In this document: in pieces, positions 21,558 through 33,608 of the stretch
How positions within the stretch are numbered: the stretch's first letter is position 1
How the letters are laid out: each line of letters starts with the position of its first letter
Assembly: GCA_030549335.1 (NCBI GenBank)
Contig: CM060196.1
Coordinates: forward strand, 9,377,501 to 9,441,500
Length of the DNA stretch: 64,000 nt
Origin: Pontederia crassipes
Taxonomy: Eukaryota; Streptophyta; Magnoliopsida; Commelinales; Pontederiaceae
Reading direction: 5' to 3'
Program-made: the position numbers and the translations under genes
The notes under the pieces: generated by a model
Told to the model about the DNA's origin: nothing
What the model saw: only the letters and a program-made list of their open reading frames with translations
Database searches by the model: none

Positions 21558-23727
21558 AGGCAATAGCTTCTTTGAAGGGTGATTGTTATAATATTAAATT
21601 TTATTTAATATCAATGCATAATTGCATATACATACATATATATATATAATGTACATACATACATACATACATATGTATATATATACCCATATTATGATAT
21701 ACAACACATTGAGTTTGGTTGGATATAAAAGAAGAAAACCAGAATTTAAATATGTACAAGTGAAAGTCGCAAATCTCACAATGATTTTGATTTATGATAG
21801 TTAATTTTAAGTAGTTTGATTGCAGATGTAAATGAAAATTTTAAAATGGATTATGTTGTTTGATTGAAATTTGTGTGATAAGTTGATCTAAGTGATTAAT
21901 GAGAAAAAAATAATATTTATAACATAACTAAAGGTTTTCACTTATGTTGAATATGAAATTTTATTATTTTTATCAAATGCTTATATATATATATATGGTT
22001 AGATTTTTTTTATATTCTAAACATTTAACATATTTCAAATATTTCTTTGCATTATAATTAATCGGCTTTATTATCTTCATTTTTAGGCATTTCAGATCCA
22101 TAATTTAGATTTACATATATTTATTTTAGTATTTTTTAAAAGTTTTATTTATATTGTTTTTTACTTATATTTTAAATTTTTAATTTATGTTTTTTATTTA
22201 ATTATATTTTAGTGTTCCTCATATTTTACTTTAATTTATTTATGTTCTTAATATAGTATAAGCTTAACTTTTAACATTGTACAAAATCAGATAATTTAAT
22301 GTTGTTTTAGTGCATAGGATAAAATCAGTAGAGAAAAAAGAGGAAAATGACAAAGGTGAGTGGGATAAAATAAATAAACAATAATTTTAGCAAAAAAATG
22401 AAAAGAAAAAGGAAATTTACATGATAAAGTAACTAAGAAATTTCAGAAAAGTAATAACGAGGGGCGAGATAAAATATAATAGAAGGTAAAAAGGAATGAA
22501 GGACAATTATAAAGAGAATAAACATGAGAGAAGAGTAAAATATGTGTAGGGTAAAATAAATAGAGTTTGAAAGGTAATAAAAAATATAAGTAAAAGAGTG
22601 TGAAAAATAAGTGGAAATGTGAATGATAAAGTAAAGGAAAAAATGAATAATGAGATGAAAAAATGGTAGCAAAGATGGAGAAAAGTTAATTGGAGAGACA
22701 AGGATGAAAGGTAAATATTTTTTAAAGTATAAATAATCATTTATATTAATGTTGGATTCTTTGTTTAGGTTTATTTCATTTTTCACAGCACAATAATAGT
22801 TTATTTTAAAATATTTATAAATTACAGAATTTTAAGAAAAAAAGATGAGCGAACCTTATTGAAGCTCTAATCATAATATTATCATAATCTAATTAACACA
22901 CTAATTTAATCTCCAATCAAGGATTATGATAACATTACTTTTCTATCTTATAAATCATCCTGTCTTCCATCTTGTTTGCCAAAAAGGCAATGAGGGGTAT
23001 AATGCAGTGGTATAATGAGAAATGAGGTGATGCAGCGCAATGTGTCGTTAGAAATTTTATATTTAAATAATAATTTATGAAATATGATGTATTTGAAAAT
23101 AAAAATTTTATTTATATAATTTTTTTTATCCTTCATCATATATAAATGTGTTTGCGTCAGAGTTGAACTCGGATTCGCGAATAAATGAATCAAATCGACC
23201 AAGTTTGATTCTCTCATTGGGTTGGATGATTGAAATCGTCAAAACATGAGGTATCAAGTCGGATCGAATTAGATTGAAAATTTTAAATTAAATTGAATAC
23301 GACTAAAGCCCGAGTCGTGATCGAATTTGAGTCCAATATTCGGTAGATCGAGCTCGATCGGACTTGGCCTAATCAACATGGGTTAGGTGAACCCGGATTC
23401 ACGTATTCACCAGAGAGAGACAGGCATACGAGTTAATTTGAATGCTTTTTGTGCCCCTAGGATGATCTTAGCTCAATTCAATTTAAAACCAATTATTTAT
23501 TTTTTAATTAAGGTACTGAACATATAATGGTGTTACTTTGATTTGTAATATAATATATTATTTTAATGTTTCTCTTATATGTCATGTCGATCAGTTAAAA
23601 TAAAAAAAATCATGAGATCCATATATCACATGTGAAGAGAGCAGTTCAGGGACATTATGTGGTCGGAATCGCGGTTCCTCTTAAATTCTTCGTGCATAGT
23701 TGAATTGACAGATTAGTTCGGGGTGTG
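21558..23727. other. AT-rich repeat-like DNA
   Basis: The stretch holds TA/CATA microsatellites (21625-21690), long AT-rich stretches, and a segment at 23150-23400 with repeated CGAGT/GATCGA words. No gene is supported. The low-complexity minus-strand frames are AT-bias artefacts. Confidence 0.5.
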
Positions 23728-24302
23728 TTTGGTTATAGTGAAATTTGATGATAAAAAATAAGGTGGTTGATGTGATGAAAAAAGTAGATGTGAAATTTTG
23801 GGTGAATTTTGAATTAAAAATGATTATTATAATTATGAAGCATAATTTTATTATTAATTAAAATAAAATTATAAAATTAAAAATTTTTATGGGAAAAATT
23901 TTGTTAAAAAAATATTATTTAAATATAAAAAACCATTTTTTATATTAATTATATTTAATGAAATATTAAAATTTTTAATGAAAAAATAGATAATAAATAA
24001 TATTTATTAAACACTTATTAAAATTATTTTATATCTATTAAATAATTTATTTTAGTGAAAATAGTGTGTGAAGAGAAAAGAAAAAAAAAAGAAAATAAAC
24101 TTTGGAAAAAAAAGCAAACATCATGTCAACGTCAAAACAAAAAAAAGGGCAGCCTCCAGAGGTGGAACCAGAATGGTGAAATCGATGTCACGTGACTCAA
24201 CTTTATTCTCGTTTCGAAATCGAATTCTGAAGTAGTATTGACGGAACCGGACAGAACCGTCATTTGGTTGGGGAACCGGACTGAAGGTTCCCAACCAAAC
24301 GA
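23728..24302. repeat. MITE-like dispersed repeat, copy 2
   Basis: It aligns along its length with 6542-7118. It starts TGTGTTTGGTTATAG and ends CCCAACCAAACGA, giving inverted TTTGGTT/AACCAAA ends. The tail contains GAGGTGGAACCAGA and repeated GGAACCGGAC. No coding potential. Confidence 0.65.
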
Positions 24303-24708
24303 CTCTTGTATCTTCATATGTATAAATGAAACTAATATTTCGAATATTTATTTATGAATTTATTAGATAGGTTATTGTTTGTTATTATCAACCAATTACG
24401 CGTTTCGTTGGGCATTGTCATTTATTTTTTTTTAATTTACTGTGGGCATGTGAATTCATAAAATTCGAACATTGCATCCGCCTAGAACAATTACTAGAAT
24501 AATGCAACTGGGGTGGATTTGACCGATTAAATAAAGGCATTGTCGAGGGCGAGTTCTAAAAGTCGTATAGTTATCGGTCAACGTGACGCTATAAATTAAC
24601 TGATGTTGCACTGCGTTCACATTTGTGTAAGCATTTGAGTTCATGAAATTTATATTTTTAAAATATTATAGTTAGCATGACAACTTATTATTTACTAGTC
24701 ACATAAAT
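24303..24708. other. AT-rich intergenic DNA
   Basis: No gene seen between the MITE-like repeat and the foldback element. Confidence 0.5.
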
Positions 24709-25163
24709 ACTTAAGATGATCAAACTAGTTTTCAGTTTTCAAAATAATACACCAATTTAAATCTATATTATTTAAAATTTTAAAAGCTGGAAGCAACCCA
24801 TGTGTCAATTTATTGTTCATATTATAGGGCGGCCCCCATTTCGCCTTACCAACCCCAGGCCTTGAGTGAATGCTTGGACTTTCTCAGACAGGATAAGATG
24901 ACGGAAAGAGACAGAAGAGTTGTTATATATTTTTATGAAATTTTAATATCATAGAGTAAGATGGATAGTAACGAATAGGATGTATAGGCAAGACGCTTAA
25001 TTGGTTAAGCGAATTGAAACAAAACATTTATACTCGAACATGAATTGAAAAACTTAACAATAAATTGATATTTGGGTTGCCTCCAGCTTTTAAGAATTTA
25101 AATAATATAGATTGAAATTGGTATACTATTTTCAAAACTGAAAACTTGTTTGGTCATCTTAAA
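24709..25163. mobile_element. Foldback element with about 118-bp inverted ends
   Basis: Positions 24709-24826 reappear inverted at 25047-25163. Both arms share TTTAAGATGA/CTTAAGATGA, CAAACTAGTTTTCAGTTTT (one change), AATCTATATTATTTAAA, TTAAAAGCTGGA and CAATTTATTGTT. The loop of about 220 bp is not repeated and contains the hairpin CGCTTAATTGGTTAAGCG. Long arms fit a MULE-type or foldback MITE. The 9-bp flanks do not match. Confidence 0.75.
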
Positions 25164-25469
25164 TATTTGTGTGATTATATATATATATATGTATATTTTT
25201 TGTTTATTTATTCTGATTTTGACGTTTTAAAACATTGTATCATCTGCCTATTTTACTAAATTAGCGTGTTGACAACCTTTTCTAAGCTAATTAATTTAAA
25301 AATTATTTTCCATATTGAGCAATAAATATATTTGAAAGAAAATAGTATGAACTTCTGATGTCTCAATACATAACCTAATTACATTTCTTGTGCATTACTT
25401 GAACTCTTAAAAATTTGCAAAAAAAAATGTATATCATTAGCCATCTTAAAATACCTGCGATGCAATTAA
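25164..25469. other. AT-rich intergenic DNA
   Basis: It holds a short TA repeat near 25180. No gene is seen. Confidence 0.5.
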
Positions 25470-26126
25470 TAATATGCCATCATCACACAATTAGTAACAT
25501 TGCATATTTCTTTTTCTAAGTTTCCTTTTTTTTCGCCATTTTAGTTTTTTTTCTCATTTATATTCCTTTATTCCATTTTGAATCTTTAAAGCTCCAATGT
25601 GCGTAGAAAATAATAAAAGCAAAAATATAATCGATATATTCGCCAAGGAGAACAATTAATTAGAGCTGACCTCTGGGAACCTTGACTAGATGTTTATCAG
25701 TAATAAGATACATGACAACTTGATCAAATCTGAGTATATCATGCATAAAGTCATACACCACCTTTTAATTCATATCCGTGTGCATACGTTTTCTGAAATC
25801 GGAATAGTGTTGGCCCATTAATATATACAAGGAAGCGTGGTGACGGAGGAATTGACCATCTGAGATATGGTACGTAAAGAACAGCTCTCCAAAATTTTTT
25901 CGACGCGGCTATTAAATAAACAAAAGTCTTCGCAAAGTTACGACCACGTCTATGGATACATCGCGACCATCTATAAATAGAGAACCTCGCGATGGCTGCA
26001 TAGTGCATCAAATCGCAGAAGTCTTCTTCTAGCACCCTAGAATTGTTTGATTTCTCCAGTTTCAGATACGTTCGAATTCATCGATTTCTTTCGTCCACGA
26101 TCTGATAGGAATTAAGTTTCTTGGCC
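25470..26126 (+). promoter_or_regulatory. Promoter region of the intact laccase gene
   Basis: A consensus TATA box (CTATAAATAG, 25971-25980) lies about 150 bp before the ATG at 26127. The same region is present, mostly without the TATA box, in orphan fragments A and B and upstream of the broken copy. Conserved blocks are AGAGCTGACCTCT, CCGTGTGCAT and CGACGCGGCTATTAAAT. Confidence 0.7.
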
Positions 26127-28379
26127 ATGGCGGCTCGGTGGTGGTTAATGATTCTGATGGTTGCTCTATTTGCTTCATGCAATTATAGGGCATATGCTGC
26201 AGTCGTGAAGCATACTTTCCATGTAATTATCATATGGACTCATCATGCTTGTTCTCAAAAGCAAATACGTATCTTCTTCAGCTTCCTGTTTTATTAACGC
26301 TTGAAACTTTCTCAGGTTGGAAACTTTCAAGTGGAACGTCTGTGCAACAGCACCACGATAACCGGAGTCAACGGTCAACTGCCGGGGCCGACGATATACG
26401 TCAACGAAGGGGATACCTTGATCGTTGATGTTATCAACCAATCGCCCTATAACATAACCATCCACTGGTATGCATACATATACATATATCGAGCAAGATT
26501 AATTAATAAATATTTTCTCTGTTCATATATATAGTATTAGTTGTTATGAAGAAAATATATATGCACTCTGAAAACTGAACCTGTTTATGGATCATGAAGG
26601 CACGGCGTGCAACAACGGTTGACCAATTGGCAAGACGGAGTGGACATGATAACCCAATGCCCCATACGGCCTGGAAATAGTTACACGTACAAGTTTAACG
26701 TCACAGGGCAAGAGGGCACGTTGTGGTGGCATTCCCACGCCTCGGCCCTTCGTGCGACGATCTATGGGGCTCTTGTTATTCGCCCACGACAGGGATCCAA
26801 AGGTTATCCGTTTCCCAAGCCCCACAAGGAGATTCCAATACTGTTAGGTATTATAGTACACATATATGTTCTTAATTACTTGATCAAATATTTGCAATAT
26901 TGCATTTATGAACAAAGATAAAATAGATATTTATCGTTTTTTTTTGCGAGTGCACTCATATATGCATATTAATGCCCTTCAGGTGAGTGGTACAACGACA
27001 ACGTGGTGGACCTTGAGAAGAAGGCATACTTGGAAGGAGATTTGTATGGTCAGTCTAACTCGTACACCATCAACGGGAGGCCCGGAGACCTTGTCCCTTG
27101 TTCTAGAGATAGTAAGTGTGTCATCAATTTTAAACTATATATTCAGCCAAAACTATATATTTAATATATATGTCGTATAGAGATGTTAATCTTTGTTTTA
27201 TCTAAACATATATGCATCACAAACAAATTAAACAGAAGCTCTAATACATCCGTAACCATATTGTGTGCAGACACCTTCAAGATGCGAGTCAAGCAGGGCA
27301 AGACGTACATGCTTCGAATGGTGAATGCCGCAGTGAATAGTCATATGTTCTTCAGAATCGCCGGCCACACCTTCACCGTCGTAGCTGTCGACGCAGAGTA
27401 CACCACGCCTTACCATAGTGACATACTGGTTCTCGCCCCCGGCCAGAGCCTCGACGCGCTCATGGTGGCCAACGCGCCTCCCGCTCGCTATTACATGGCC
27501 GCCCACGTCTACATCAGCAACTATCCTGGGCCCCCGTCGTTGTCCATTCTCGACCAGACCACCACTACTGGAATTGTTGAGTACAAGACCAGCCGAGTGC
27601 CGAAGTCGGTGCCTCCTGTCATGCCATTGCTGCCATCGTATTTTGACACCCCGGTGGCTCATCAGTTCTACAGCAACATCACCGGTCTCCTCCGGACAGG
27701 ATCTCCGACTGTCCCCCAGCATGCCGACGAACACATGTTCATCACAGTAGGAATGGGCAGCTACCCATGCGCGCCGGACCAGCCGCAGTGCAACCGGACG
27801 TCGCCCATCCAAGCGATCGCTGCGAGCTTGAACAACGTCTCATTCGTGTACCCCACGAAGATGTCACTCCTCGAGGCCTACCACTACGGCGTCGAGGGCG
27901 TGTACACCACCGACTTCCCCGATCGTCCTCCCTTGGAGTTCGACTACACGAGCCTAGACAACCTTCAGAACTTCGCGCTGTTCCCCACGGAGAAGGCGAC
28001 GAGATTGAAGAAGCTCAAGTACAATGCTACGGTAGAGATGGTGCTGCAGGATACGGCGTTGAACGGGCTCGAAGGGCATCCCATCCATCTTCACGGCTTC
28101 AACTTTTATGTGCTGGCGCAGGGATTCGGCAACTACGACGCGGCCACGGCGGTGAAGAACTACAACTTGGTGAACCCACAAGTTCGGAGCACCATCGCCG
28201 TGCCGCGGGGCGGATGGGCGGCCATCAGGTTTGTGGCCAACAACCCCGGTGTCTGGTTCATGCACTGTCATCTTGATGCGCATTTGCCGAAAGGGATGGC
28301 CATGGCCTTTGAGGTGGAAGACGGGGGAACGCCAGACTCCACCCTCCCTCCACCGCCACGCAATTACCCAAAATGCTAG
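26127..28379 (+). CDS. Laccase, intact copy (577 aa)
   Basis: Laccases are secreted multicopper oxidases that couple one-electron oxidation of phenols, including monolignols, to reduction of oxygen to water in the cell wall. Exons are 26127-26222, 26316-26467, 26600-26847, 26983-27111 and 27271-28379, all GT/AG, joining to 1734 bp. The signal peptide is residues 1-24 ([12 protein letters not shown]... ending AYA). Copper ligand motifs are HWHG (82-85), WWHSH (125-129), HPIHLHG (478-484) and HCHLDAH (540-546). The residue ten after the type-1 cysteine is Met551, where Leu is usual in plant laccases. Many N-x-S/T sites fit a glycoprotein. The 152-bp second exon and 129-bp fourth exon are typical of the family. 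The last two exons usual in plant laccases are fused here. The start was chosen by signal peptide and by match to the broken copy. Confidence 0.93.
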
Positions 28380-28384
28380 GAACG

Positions 28385-28429
28385 GCTTTGAGGTGGTGAA
28401 AAACTTTTATGTGCTTCAACTACGCCAGA
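28385..28429. other. Scrambled filler at a duplication junction
   Basis: The 45 bp between the end of the laccase exon and its duplicated fragment are built from short pieces of that same exon: CTTTGAGGTGG, AACTTTTATGTGCT, CAACTACG and ACGCCAGA all occur within the preceding 300 bp in a different order. Confidence 0.75.
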
Positions 28430-28724
28430 TTCACGGCTTCAACTTTTATGTGCTGGCGCAGGGATTCGGCAACTACGACGCGGCCACGGCGGTGAAGAAC
28501 TACAACTTGGTGAACCCACAAGTTCGGAGCACCATCGCCGTGCCGCGGGACGGATGGGCGGCCATCAGGTTTGTGGCCAACAACCCCGGTGTCTGGTTCA
28601 TGCACTGTCATCTTGATGCGCATTTGCCGAAAGGGATGGCCATGGCCTTTGAGGTGGAAGACGGGGGAACGCCAGACTCCACCCTCCCTTCACCGCCACG
28701 CAATTACCCAAAATGCTAGGAACG
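28430..28724 (+). pseudogene. Duplicated 3' fragment of the laccase last exon
   Basis: These 295 bp repeat 28090-28384 at an offset of exactly 340 bp, with only about two base differences seen (GGGGCGG to GGGACGG near 28550; CTCCACC to CTTCACC near 28690). The fragment covers the HLHGF and HCHLDAH copper motifs and the normal C-terminus and stop (28717-28719). It has no start or splice context, so it probably serves only as 3' UTR of the preceding gene. The near identity shows that it is recent. Confidence 0.92.
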
Positions 28725-29449
28725 ACGTCCGGAATCAGAACTGCAAATTACCAACGCAACGCAGACGTCTTTCACACAAAAGAACACCATTCGTTTATTC
28801 TTTAAATTGTTTACTATTCTGATCGATTTGTACTCAATTATATATATTTTTGCTTATCACCAAATGTCATTGTCTTTTCTGCTAAACTCCTGCGAGTTGT
28901 AAAGTTATATGTCAATTGTGTTATCTGATTTCATTTATAAATATATGTACAATTTTTGTACATTTTACTTTGTCTTTACTTCTATTTATTTTTTTCTCCA
29001 TGACGGTCAATTTAATATGATATATATATTATTATATAACTATTATGATTATTTTTGCAAACTCATGAAACAATACATAGTAGACTGCTAGTTTCAAATT
29101 TCAATGGTATATATATATATATATATGAATAAATGAGTGTGTCATAGTTTAGAGGGAAAAATAATTTTGTAGCATAATAAGTTATAGAAAATAATTATAT
29201 TTATTATTATAATATTGTTGTACAGAAATTTGTAAAATTCTAAAGGTAATTTTATAAAAGTTATAGAAAATGATTATAATTGTTATGAAGAATATTACTG
29301 TCCAGATAAAGTTTTAAAAAATGAATATAATTATTATTAATGATTTGAACTATATTTTTTATTCTTAAATTATTAATAAAAATATATAAATATTTACTGT
29401 GTGTACTGTTTTCCTCCCGTTTCTGCTCTCCCGCCATCCCTGTTCGGCA
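28725..29449. other. AT-rich spacer between laccase and the coiled-coil gene
   Basis: The spacer contains a TA repeat at about 29106-29127 and three related stretches around 29150-29330 (TTATAGAAAATAATTATA-like). No gene is seen. Confidence 0.55.
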
Positions 29450-31111
29450 ATGGCGCTGCCGTCCAGCTTTCAAGCGCGGCTTCAGCAAATGGAGGAGACG
29501 CGAAGGCAGAGGCTTGCCCTTCTGAAGGTACAGCGTTGTCCTCTTCCTCCGGCTCCTCACCGGTTCTTTAACGCAAATCAACGGACAACTTACCGATATC
29601 GTCCGCGGCGACAGGCGGAGAGGGAGCTGCAGCTCAAGAAGTACCACCTGCTCGCCGTGAAGTCCGCAAACCGGCGCCGCATGGCGCAACGATGCCTCCT
29701 CCTGGAGAGTGCTGGCGCCGAGCTCGGATACCGCATCCTCACAAAGAAGGACGAGATCGGCGCCCTTGACGCCAAGCGCGAAGAGATCGCCCGTGAACTC
29801 AGGCGCGCACACGACGTGTTCTTTGGAATGCCTCTCTGAAGTTGTTGCTTTCTTCGCATGACGTTCGCACTGACGTCGCTGCGTGGGATCGAGTTGCAGG
29901 GCGCTGAGGAGCGAGTCCGAGGGTCTGGTGGAGCGCGAGAAAGAGAGGGATAGGTTTTACGAGGAGAAGAGGTTGGAAATGGAGGAGTTCAATGTGCGGC
30001 AGAGGAAATTTTTGTCAGATACACGCGAGGAGGTGCAGAAGCTGAGGGATTCTGTGTCACAAGTAAGGGGCCTCATCCTCATCCTTTAATATTTGGGTTG
30101 CGATGAATTATGACAAGCAGCTGGCATTCAACATCTCCAGGGAGCTGATTGCTACTCTTTCTAAATCTGGGAGCTAAAAAATTCTAGAATAAAAAGTAAA
30201 GGGCTCTGCACATTATTGTCTGGCCCTGTTGCACCTTGAATTTATTTGTATCCTCAAATCCCAAAATAAATAACTAAATAAATAAATGAGAGCTTGTGGG
30301 CTCGTGGCGTTAGTGAAAAAGTAAAATTAACTTTTTATTTCTGATGTGTTCATGAGCTACGCCTCCGGCTAATCTGGTTCGCCCTGTGTTGCACACAATT
30401 ATAACGGATGACTCGAGACTTTGCTTGATCGAAATTAGACTTTTTTTGGTTACCTGAACAACTCTGGGGCGAGGATATTCTTTGCTCATACATCTTGTTC
30501 AGAGTATTTTAGTCAGATCATCCATCCACAAAGCTTTGTTTCCTCTTTATTGGAGATGGAAAAGGAACCCCTTGCTTCTTTTGAAACTGATGGCAAGAGG
30601 AACACGCAGTGTTTTATGGCTTGTTTAAATATTAGTATGGATTTTTAGCTAAACGATAGGAGTCAATTCTTGAGAAATTGAGTAATGACATTGGTAATGT
30701 CAAGATCTTGTTCAGTGAATTGGTAACGAGGATAGTGAGGCGGTTTAACCACATAAGCAGCTGCTGCCGGAGTAAATGTCCTGAGGAGATGGCAATGTTC
30801 ATTACTTTACGCTTCCTTTAGTACAGTTAGATGCAAGGTCACAGAATTTACCAATTTGCTTTCTGCTCTTGCCGTTGCAGCTGAAATCAAGATTGAAGAA
30901 TCTTCAAGACAATCTTGGGTATCAGAACAATCCTGAGATTGCTGGAGCAGAGGCGAGAAGATCTGAACTTTTAGCTGAAAAGGAGGGGCTTGATAAAAGT
31001 TTGGCATCAAGCTATCAACTGAGGTCATTATTGAGGAGGCAGGTCCAGAAGATGTTGAAAACAAAGGACAGAGGTCAAGCATCAACCACAGAGGTGCAAG
31101 GTGAATCATGA
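29450..31111 (+). CDS. Plant coiled-coil protein of unknown function
   Basis: Four coding exons: 29450-29527, 29615 to about 29789-29803, 29900-30062 and 30881-31111 (stop TGA). The protein starts MALPSSFQARLQQMEETRRQ, continues AERELQLKKYHLLAVKS, then LRSESEGLVEREKERDRFYE, and ends LKTKDRGQASTTEVQGES. It is almost entirely charged and heptad-like, so probably one long coiled coil of about 220 residues with no signal peptide or membrane segment. I recall similar short plant proteins of unknown role but no characterised function. The exon 2 donor is unclear: frame requires a phase-2 join, met either by a GC donor after GAACTCAG or by a weak GT after CACGACGT. GC content falls steeply from exons 1-2 to exon 4, a gradient typical of monocot genes. 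Confidence 0.75.
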
Positions 31112-32985
31112 AACTGGCAGATGCTGTTCTCAAGATAAACACTATGCTTCACCTAATTAAAACACTATGTGCTGCACCTATACGGTCTTTAATTTGAATA
31201 TTAAAATAAACCTCAAGCAATGGAATTACTATATCAACTGCCAGTCACCAACTCTTTTGTAATCATTGCCTCTGGGATGTGCGAGACCTAAACTTCAACG
31301 ACTGAATCAGTGATGGGTACATATTGGTGGACTTACATGTACAACTACCAAAATATCAAAATATGAGAAAGCAAACCTGACAGAGTTGTTATTTTTAACA
31401 AATTCTTGAAACTTTCCTTCAACTACTTCCTAAGCATGGTGGCATTATACTAGCAGTAAAAAATCAATTTTATGATGCCCAATTGCCCACATCTTGGCTT
31501 GGACACTCACCACAACAGTGTACTGCAGATTAATGGAGCTGCTTCATTGAACAGAATGGTTGTAATAAGTTTAGGTCATGTACAAGCATATATTTTGTCG
31601 TTAAGCCATTCGTGATTGCTCTTTGCAATTACAAGAGGTGATTTATGCAATGTCTGGACATGTGAACCATAGGCACATGGGAGCTTTCTTGGATATATAA
31701 ATGATATATGTAGACTAGTTTCAGGAGCAGTGGAACCGGTTGTTGTATGCAGGCACTCTAAGGTGATTATAGAGAGTACCAATACAATTTTAGCAATTAA
31801 CAAAGCTTTGTGGGTCTCCTTTGTACTGCTTCATGAAGTGGTTACAAATATTAATTAGTATGCTAACAATCAGGGTCCCACTCTCATAAAAGTGCTACAA
31901 ATGCTGTTTATAGGAGTTACCTTCTTTATGAGGTTTAATAATTGACGACTTCATTAAAGCTTAACATCACTAATTTATATTTCTGAATTTGTATGCCCCT
32001 TCAACCTGCATTAAGCTTCTTGATGGGCCTGTTAAAGAGTAATACTACGAATTAGTGATAATCATGACGTATGGAGACATTTTGGATGAACAGTGATATT
32101 GTTTTTCTTATGGTTCTAAAGGTAAGCCTCTAGCAATAATTTCATTACCTTTAGCCGAAAAGAATATAATTTTTGAAGCAAAAGGAAAATCACAACCAAG
32201 CTTTGCTTCTGCTTAGCAATTCGGGTGGACCTGCTTTTGGAAAACTCTTTTAGTTCAGTACTACGATACATAATGCTTCATTGATTGACATCAAAACACA
32301 CACCATCCTTGTCAAGGAAAGAAAACGAACCAAAAGAAGAAGTGAAAGGAACACAAGCAATAAAACCTTAATCCACAATCTACAAAGCTGAAGATCTTGA
32401 ACATAATACCTTGCGTTCCTTTGAAGTAAAACACAAAAGACATCGTAACAAAGCTACAATCCACTGTTATACTCTTCATATATTTTAAAAAGAGAGAGAA
32501 AAAAAAAGTTCGAAAGCACACAAGAAGACAAACCACTTAAAACTTACAAAGGCTCACACTCCACTCAATTCCTCTTTTTTTTTCTCACTCCATTTCCAGT
32601 TGAACCAACGTTGGTATTCTTTCCTACTAATGCCCAAGAAAATAGGAAAAGAAAAACTACCTCCAATATTAAAAGGCCACCAACAGGAGTCACAGGACAG
32701 AGAAACAATCAATAAATACACAAGTGAACAAAATCCCACATAAAAATTGTGACTTGGATAAAGGAGCAGTAGATGGAGTGATCGCAAGATGTATCATGTA
32801 TCCAAATTTTCATACGTTTGTCTCCTGTGATTCCCAATGGATTCTGTAGCGCTCGAAAAGATGTATCTGAAATCTACATGTATAGAGCTGTAGGTGCGCT
32901 AAAGATAAGAAAGAGACAGGATCTGATCACTGCTACTGCTGTTATAAGCGTCAAAGGCACAAGTGTTTCAGAAGCTCTCCTTGTC
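31112..32985. other. Intergenic DNA, no coding region seen
   Basis: It starts with the probable 3' UTR of the coiled-coil gene and then holds ordinary non-coding DNA. A pyrimidine-rich minus-strand stretch near 32320-32790 gives spurious frames. Confidence 0.55.
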
Positions 32986-33608
32986 CTCTCTCTCTCTCAT
33001 CTGCTCTCGGTATCTCCAAACCACTCGTACTGTGGCCTCCCAGGGACCCTCTTCTGCATGTTCTTTGCATCGTCTCCTTCTGCTGCCACTCTCAGCTGTC
33101 CGCCGTCTGAAAGGAACCTCCTTTTTGTCTCTCTAGATTGGTAGGTGCTCTCTTAGCAGTTAAGCGTAGATTCGCTGGTCTTGTGGTTCTTCTATTAAAT
33201 TTGTCCACGTGTTTGAATTTCTGCTGTATGATTCTTTGTGACAGGAGCTGGATTTTGTCCTCTCTCCTTTCCTGTGAATTTGACTGCATGGTCGTGTCAA
33301 GTTAAATCTTTTATGTGTTTGGCCTTGTGGTTTGCAGGTCAGGGGGATTCATAAAACATATTGGATGCTGAAGGGAGATGTCAGAGTTTAGGGAGTCTGA
33401 ATTCGTCTGATTTCATAATGTGGATGTGAGAAGCAGAGTCCTGGGAGGGAACGTCAGGAATTCGACATTCCATTTCGTTCTTTTGCTTTTGATGAGGTGC
33501 ATTGTTAAAACATGGAAAGAAAGGATGAAGAGATGCTTGTTAAATTCCGTATTTTGATTAGTTGAATTGCTTCTTCATACCAATCTGGTCAGAGGTGGTG
33601 CGATTTTA
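32986..33608 (+). other. Probable 5' leader of the RING ligase gene
   Basis: A CT-rich tract (CTTGTCCTCTCTCTCTCTCA, about 32980-33000) and possible leader splice sites (GATTGGTAGGTG near 33137, TGTGACAGG near 33243, TTTGCAGGTC near 33336) suggest one or more untranslated exons upstream of the ATG at 33609. This is inferred only from position and composition. Confidence 0.4.

Noticed and set aside
28231..28822. A separate gene made of the second laccase 3' fragment
   Set aside because: The frame has no start context and passes through duplicated exon and scrambled filler. It is a duplication by-product.
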